From Paraburkholderia antibiotica (GTDB taxonomy: Bacteria; Pseudomonadota; Gammaproteobacteria; Burkholderiales; Burkholderiaceae): a stretch of DNA of 64,000 nt. The notes under the pieces are model-generated. The model searched no databases. It was not told where the DNA came from and saw only the letters and a program-made list of their open reading frames with translations. The first letter of the stretch is position 1; each line of letters begins with the position of its first letter. The DNA lies in the NCBI RefSeq assembly GCF_012927125.1, contig NZ_JABBFZ010000010.1:124001-188000 (forward strand). The letters run 5' to 3'. Made by a program: the position numbers and the translations under genes. Shown here piece by piece: positions 61,881-64,000 of this stretch.

Positions 61881-64000
61881 TCAGGCGACCGGCTCTACCG
61901 CTATGTCCGCGGCAACCGGCATGTCGCGGTCGAAGAAGTCGATTGTCAGTCCGCCCTCCGCCGAACTGGACAGGATAATTTTTGCTGGTGTCGTACCGCT
62001 GGCCAGGCGCGTCAGCAGTTCGCGCGAAATCGCGGGGAGGATGCGCTGATTGAGGAACGCGTCGACGTTACGCGCGCCGGATTCCCGTGCGAGGCACAAC
62101 TCCGCCATCGCGGCGATCAACGAATCGTCGCAAACCAGCTCGACGTCATGTTGCTGGCGCAGTCGTTCGGCGACCTTCTCCAGTTTCAGACGCACGATGT
62201 CGGCAAGCGCCGCCGCGTCGAGCGGTCGGTAGACGAGGGGCTGGAACCGCGCTAGCAGAGCAGGCTGGAAGTGAGTGACCAGTTGTGGATGGATGGCCTC
62301 AAGGAGCGCTGCCTGGGCGATATCCGGATTGTCGGTTGTGACTTCGTCAATAGTCGCGCTGCCGAGATTTGACGTCATCAGGATCACGCAGTTGCGGAAG
62401 TCTATCTCGCGTCCTTCGCCATCACGCATGGTGCCGCGATCGAATACCTGGTAGAAGATGTCCAGTACGTCGCGATGAGCCTTCTCGACTTCGTCGAGCA
62501 GCACGACGCTATACGGGCGTTGGCGAACCGCTTCCGTGAGGATGCCGCCACGGCCATAACCGACGTAGCCCGGAGGCGCTCCTTTGAGTTGCGAGACGCT
62601 GTGCGACTCCTGGTATTCCGACATGTTGATCGTGGTCAACGCCGCCTCGCCGCCAAAGAGCAGGTCGGCCAGCGCCAGCGCGGTCTCGGTCTTTCCAACG
62701 CCGGAGGGGCCTGCCAACAGGAATACACCAAGCGGCGCATGCTCGTTTTTCAGGCCCGCCTTCGCGGTGCGCAAGCTTTCCGCGAGCGTGGCTAGCGCAT
62801 CGTGTTGGGCGACTACACGCGTGGCGAGTTGTGTCTCCAGGGTCAGCAGGCCGTTCAGTTCATCTTCGAGGAGATTGCCGACCGGCACGCCGGTCCATTC
62901 GGCGACCACGCGTGCGATCGCCCGGGCATCCACATCGGCGAAGATTAACGGTGTCTTGTTCTGCGCGTGTTCGAGTGCTTCACGTGTTGTCGCCAGCGCG
63001 GCGCAGCCGTCCGCTAATCCGGCATCACGCTGCTGCAGTAGCGACTGCACGAGGGCGAGCTCCTGTTCATAGCGTTGCTGCAATGTCCCCATCCGGGATT
63101 GGGCTTCGGTCAACGCCGTGTCGAGCGCGGCTCGTCGCGCTTTGACGTCGTTGATGCCGGCTCGCGCGTCGTCTTCTATCGTGCTCAGTTCGAGTTCGAT
63201 GGCCGCGACTGAAGCTCTTGCGCGCTGCAGTTCCGCCGGCGGCGATTCGAGCCCCATACGCACGCGTGCCGCGGCCGTGTCGATCACGTCGACTGCCTTG
63301 TCCGGCAACTGGCGCGCGGGAATATACCGGCGTGAGAGTGTGACCGCGGCCACCAGTGCTTCATCGCGGATGTGCACATTGTGATACTTCGCATAGCGGC
63401 CTTTCAGGCCTCGCAACATCAGACAGGCCGCGTCGTCGTCCGGTTCGTCGACCTTGATCATCTGGAAGCGCCGCTCGAGCGCGGCATCGCGCTCGAAATA
63501 TTCCTTGTACTCCGACCACGTCGTTGCCGCGATCGTGCGCAATTCGCCGCGCGCAAGCGCCGGCTTGAGCAGGTTGGCCGCGTCGGCGCCGCCGGCCGAA
63601 TTGCCCGCGCCGATCAGCGTGTGGGCTTCATCGATGAAGAGCAGGGTAGGCGTGCTCGAGGTTTGCACCTCGTCGATCACATTCTTCAGGCGCTGCTCGA
63701 ATTCACCTTTTACGCCCGCGCCTGCCTGCAGCAGACCCAGATCGAGCGTGAGAATCCGGACATTGCGGATCACGTTCGGCACGCTCCCTTCGGCCACGCG
63801 AAGAGCAAGGCCCTCGACAAGCGCGGTTTTGCCCACACCCGGCTCACCCACGAGGATCGGGTTGTTTTTCCTGCGGCGCGCGAGCACGTCGACCATCTGC
63901 TGGATCTCGCGATCGCGACCGAACACCGGATCGATCTTTCCCTCGCGTGCCTTCGCCGTGATGTCAATCGCGAAGCGGGCGAGCGCTTCGCCTTCCACGT
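61881..64000 (-). CDS. clpV: Type VI secretion AAA+ ATPase ClpV/TssH (partial)
   Basis: The frame is open to the right edge, so the N-terminal domain lies outside. The visible 706 residues include the first AAA+ domain (Walker A GEPGVGKT, Walker B LLFIDEAHT), the middle domain with heptads, and the second AAA+ domain (Walker A GPSGVGKT, Walker B VVLLDEVEKAH, pore loop GAPPGYVGYG). The C-terminal domain follows (SGARNVDAFLNQRILPAISR). ClpV disassembles the contracted TssB/TssC sheath for recycling. The short middle domain and the neighbouring tssE distinguish it from the chaperone ClpB. Confidence 0.95.
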   Translation of the reverse strand, partial: VEGEALARFAIDITAKAREGKIDPVFGRDREIQQMVDVLARRRKNNPILVGEPGVGKTALVEGLALRVAEGSVPNVIRNVRILTLDLGLLQAGAGVKGEFEQRLKNVIDEVQTSSTPTLLFIDEAHTLIGAGNSAGGADAANLLKPALARGELRTIAATTWSEYKEYFERDAALERRFQMIKVDEPDDDAACLMLRGLKGRYAKYHNVHIRDEALVAAVTLSRRYIPARQLPDKAVDVIDTAAARVRMGLESPPAELQRARASVAAIELELSTIEDDARAGINDVKARRAALDTALTEAQSRMGTLQQRYEQELALVQSLLQQRDAGLADGCAALATTREALEHAQNKTPLIFADVDARAIARVVAEWTGVPVGNLLEDELNGLLTLETQLATRVVAQHDALATLAESLRTAKAGLKNEHAPLGVFLLAGPSGVGKTETALALADLLFGGEAALTTINMSEYQESHSVSQLKGAPPGYVGYGRGGILTEAVRQRPYSVVLLDEVEKAHRDVLDIFYQVFDRGTMRDGEGREIDFRNCVILMTSNLGSATIDEVTTDNPDIAQAALLEAIHPQLVTHFQPALLARFQPLVYRPLDAAALADIVRLKLEKVAERLRQQHDVELVCDDSLIAAMAELCLARESGARNVDAFLNQRILPAISRELLTRLASGTTPAKIILSSSAEGGLTIDFFDRDMPVAADIAVEPVA

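Overview
The window is GC-rich chromosomal DNA from a beta-proteobacterium of the Burkholderia sensu lato group (Paraburkholderia, Burkholderia or Caballeronia). This is inferred from gene content: LigAB, a double-HTH LysR, DUF2827 proteins, ESPR-type trimeric autotransporters with SLST repeats, and a T6SS. No rRNA, tRNA, CRISPR array or replication origin was seen.

Positions 1-15,054 look like ordinary metabolic chromosome. A LysR regulator with two HTH domains (cut by the window edge) overlaps a GntR regulator. Both diverge from a ligB-ligA pair for an extradiol dioxygenase. Next come a small membrane protein, a secreted Gln/Pro-rich protein, a BON-domain protein, an MHYT sensor, a GNAT acetyltransferase, the nucleoside phosphorylase PpnP, an ArsR-like regulator, a CPBP membrane protein, a DsbA/FrnE-like oxidoreductase, a 2OG-Fe(II) oxygenase, an aconitase-family protein with swapped domain order, and an MFS transporter.

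Positions 15,500-49,300 are an accessory surface-adhesin island. It opens with an IS5-type fragment, a remnant and an intact copy of a TPR-glycosyltransferase gene, two TPR proteins and a tryptophan-halogenase-like flavoprotein. Two giant tandem trimeric autotransporter adhesins (3,558 and 3,582 residues) follow. Their stalks are built from about 25-residue Ser/Thr-rich SLST repeats. Three tandem DUF2827 proteins, a small lipoprotein and a secreted protein come next. The arrangement suggests a dedicated locus for making, and perhaps glycosylating or otherwise modifying, Ser/Thr-rich adhesins. That is an inference. An imperfect repeat of about 165 bp lies upstream of both the TPR/halogenase genes and the first adhesin.

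Positions 49,700-56,300 hold four paralogous orphan LuxR-type (RcsB-like) response regulators, all on the minus strand, with no histidine kinase in the window. Between the second and third lies a nested transposon: an IS3-family IS407-group element with visible inverted repeats and a 4-bp target duplication, interrupted by an IS110-family (IS1111-like) element. The inner element has a candidate guide-RNA region.

Positions 56,300-64,000 contain a decayed IS21-like transposase, a DUF937-OmpA membrane protein, a coiled-coil membrane protein, a probably frameshifted small secreted protein, and the start of a type VI secretion cluster (tssE and the partial clpV/tssH).
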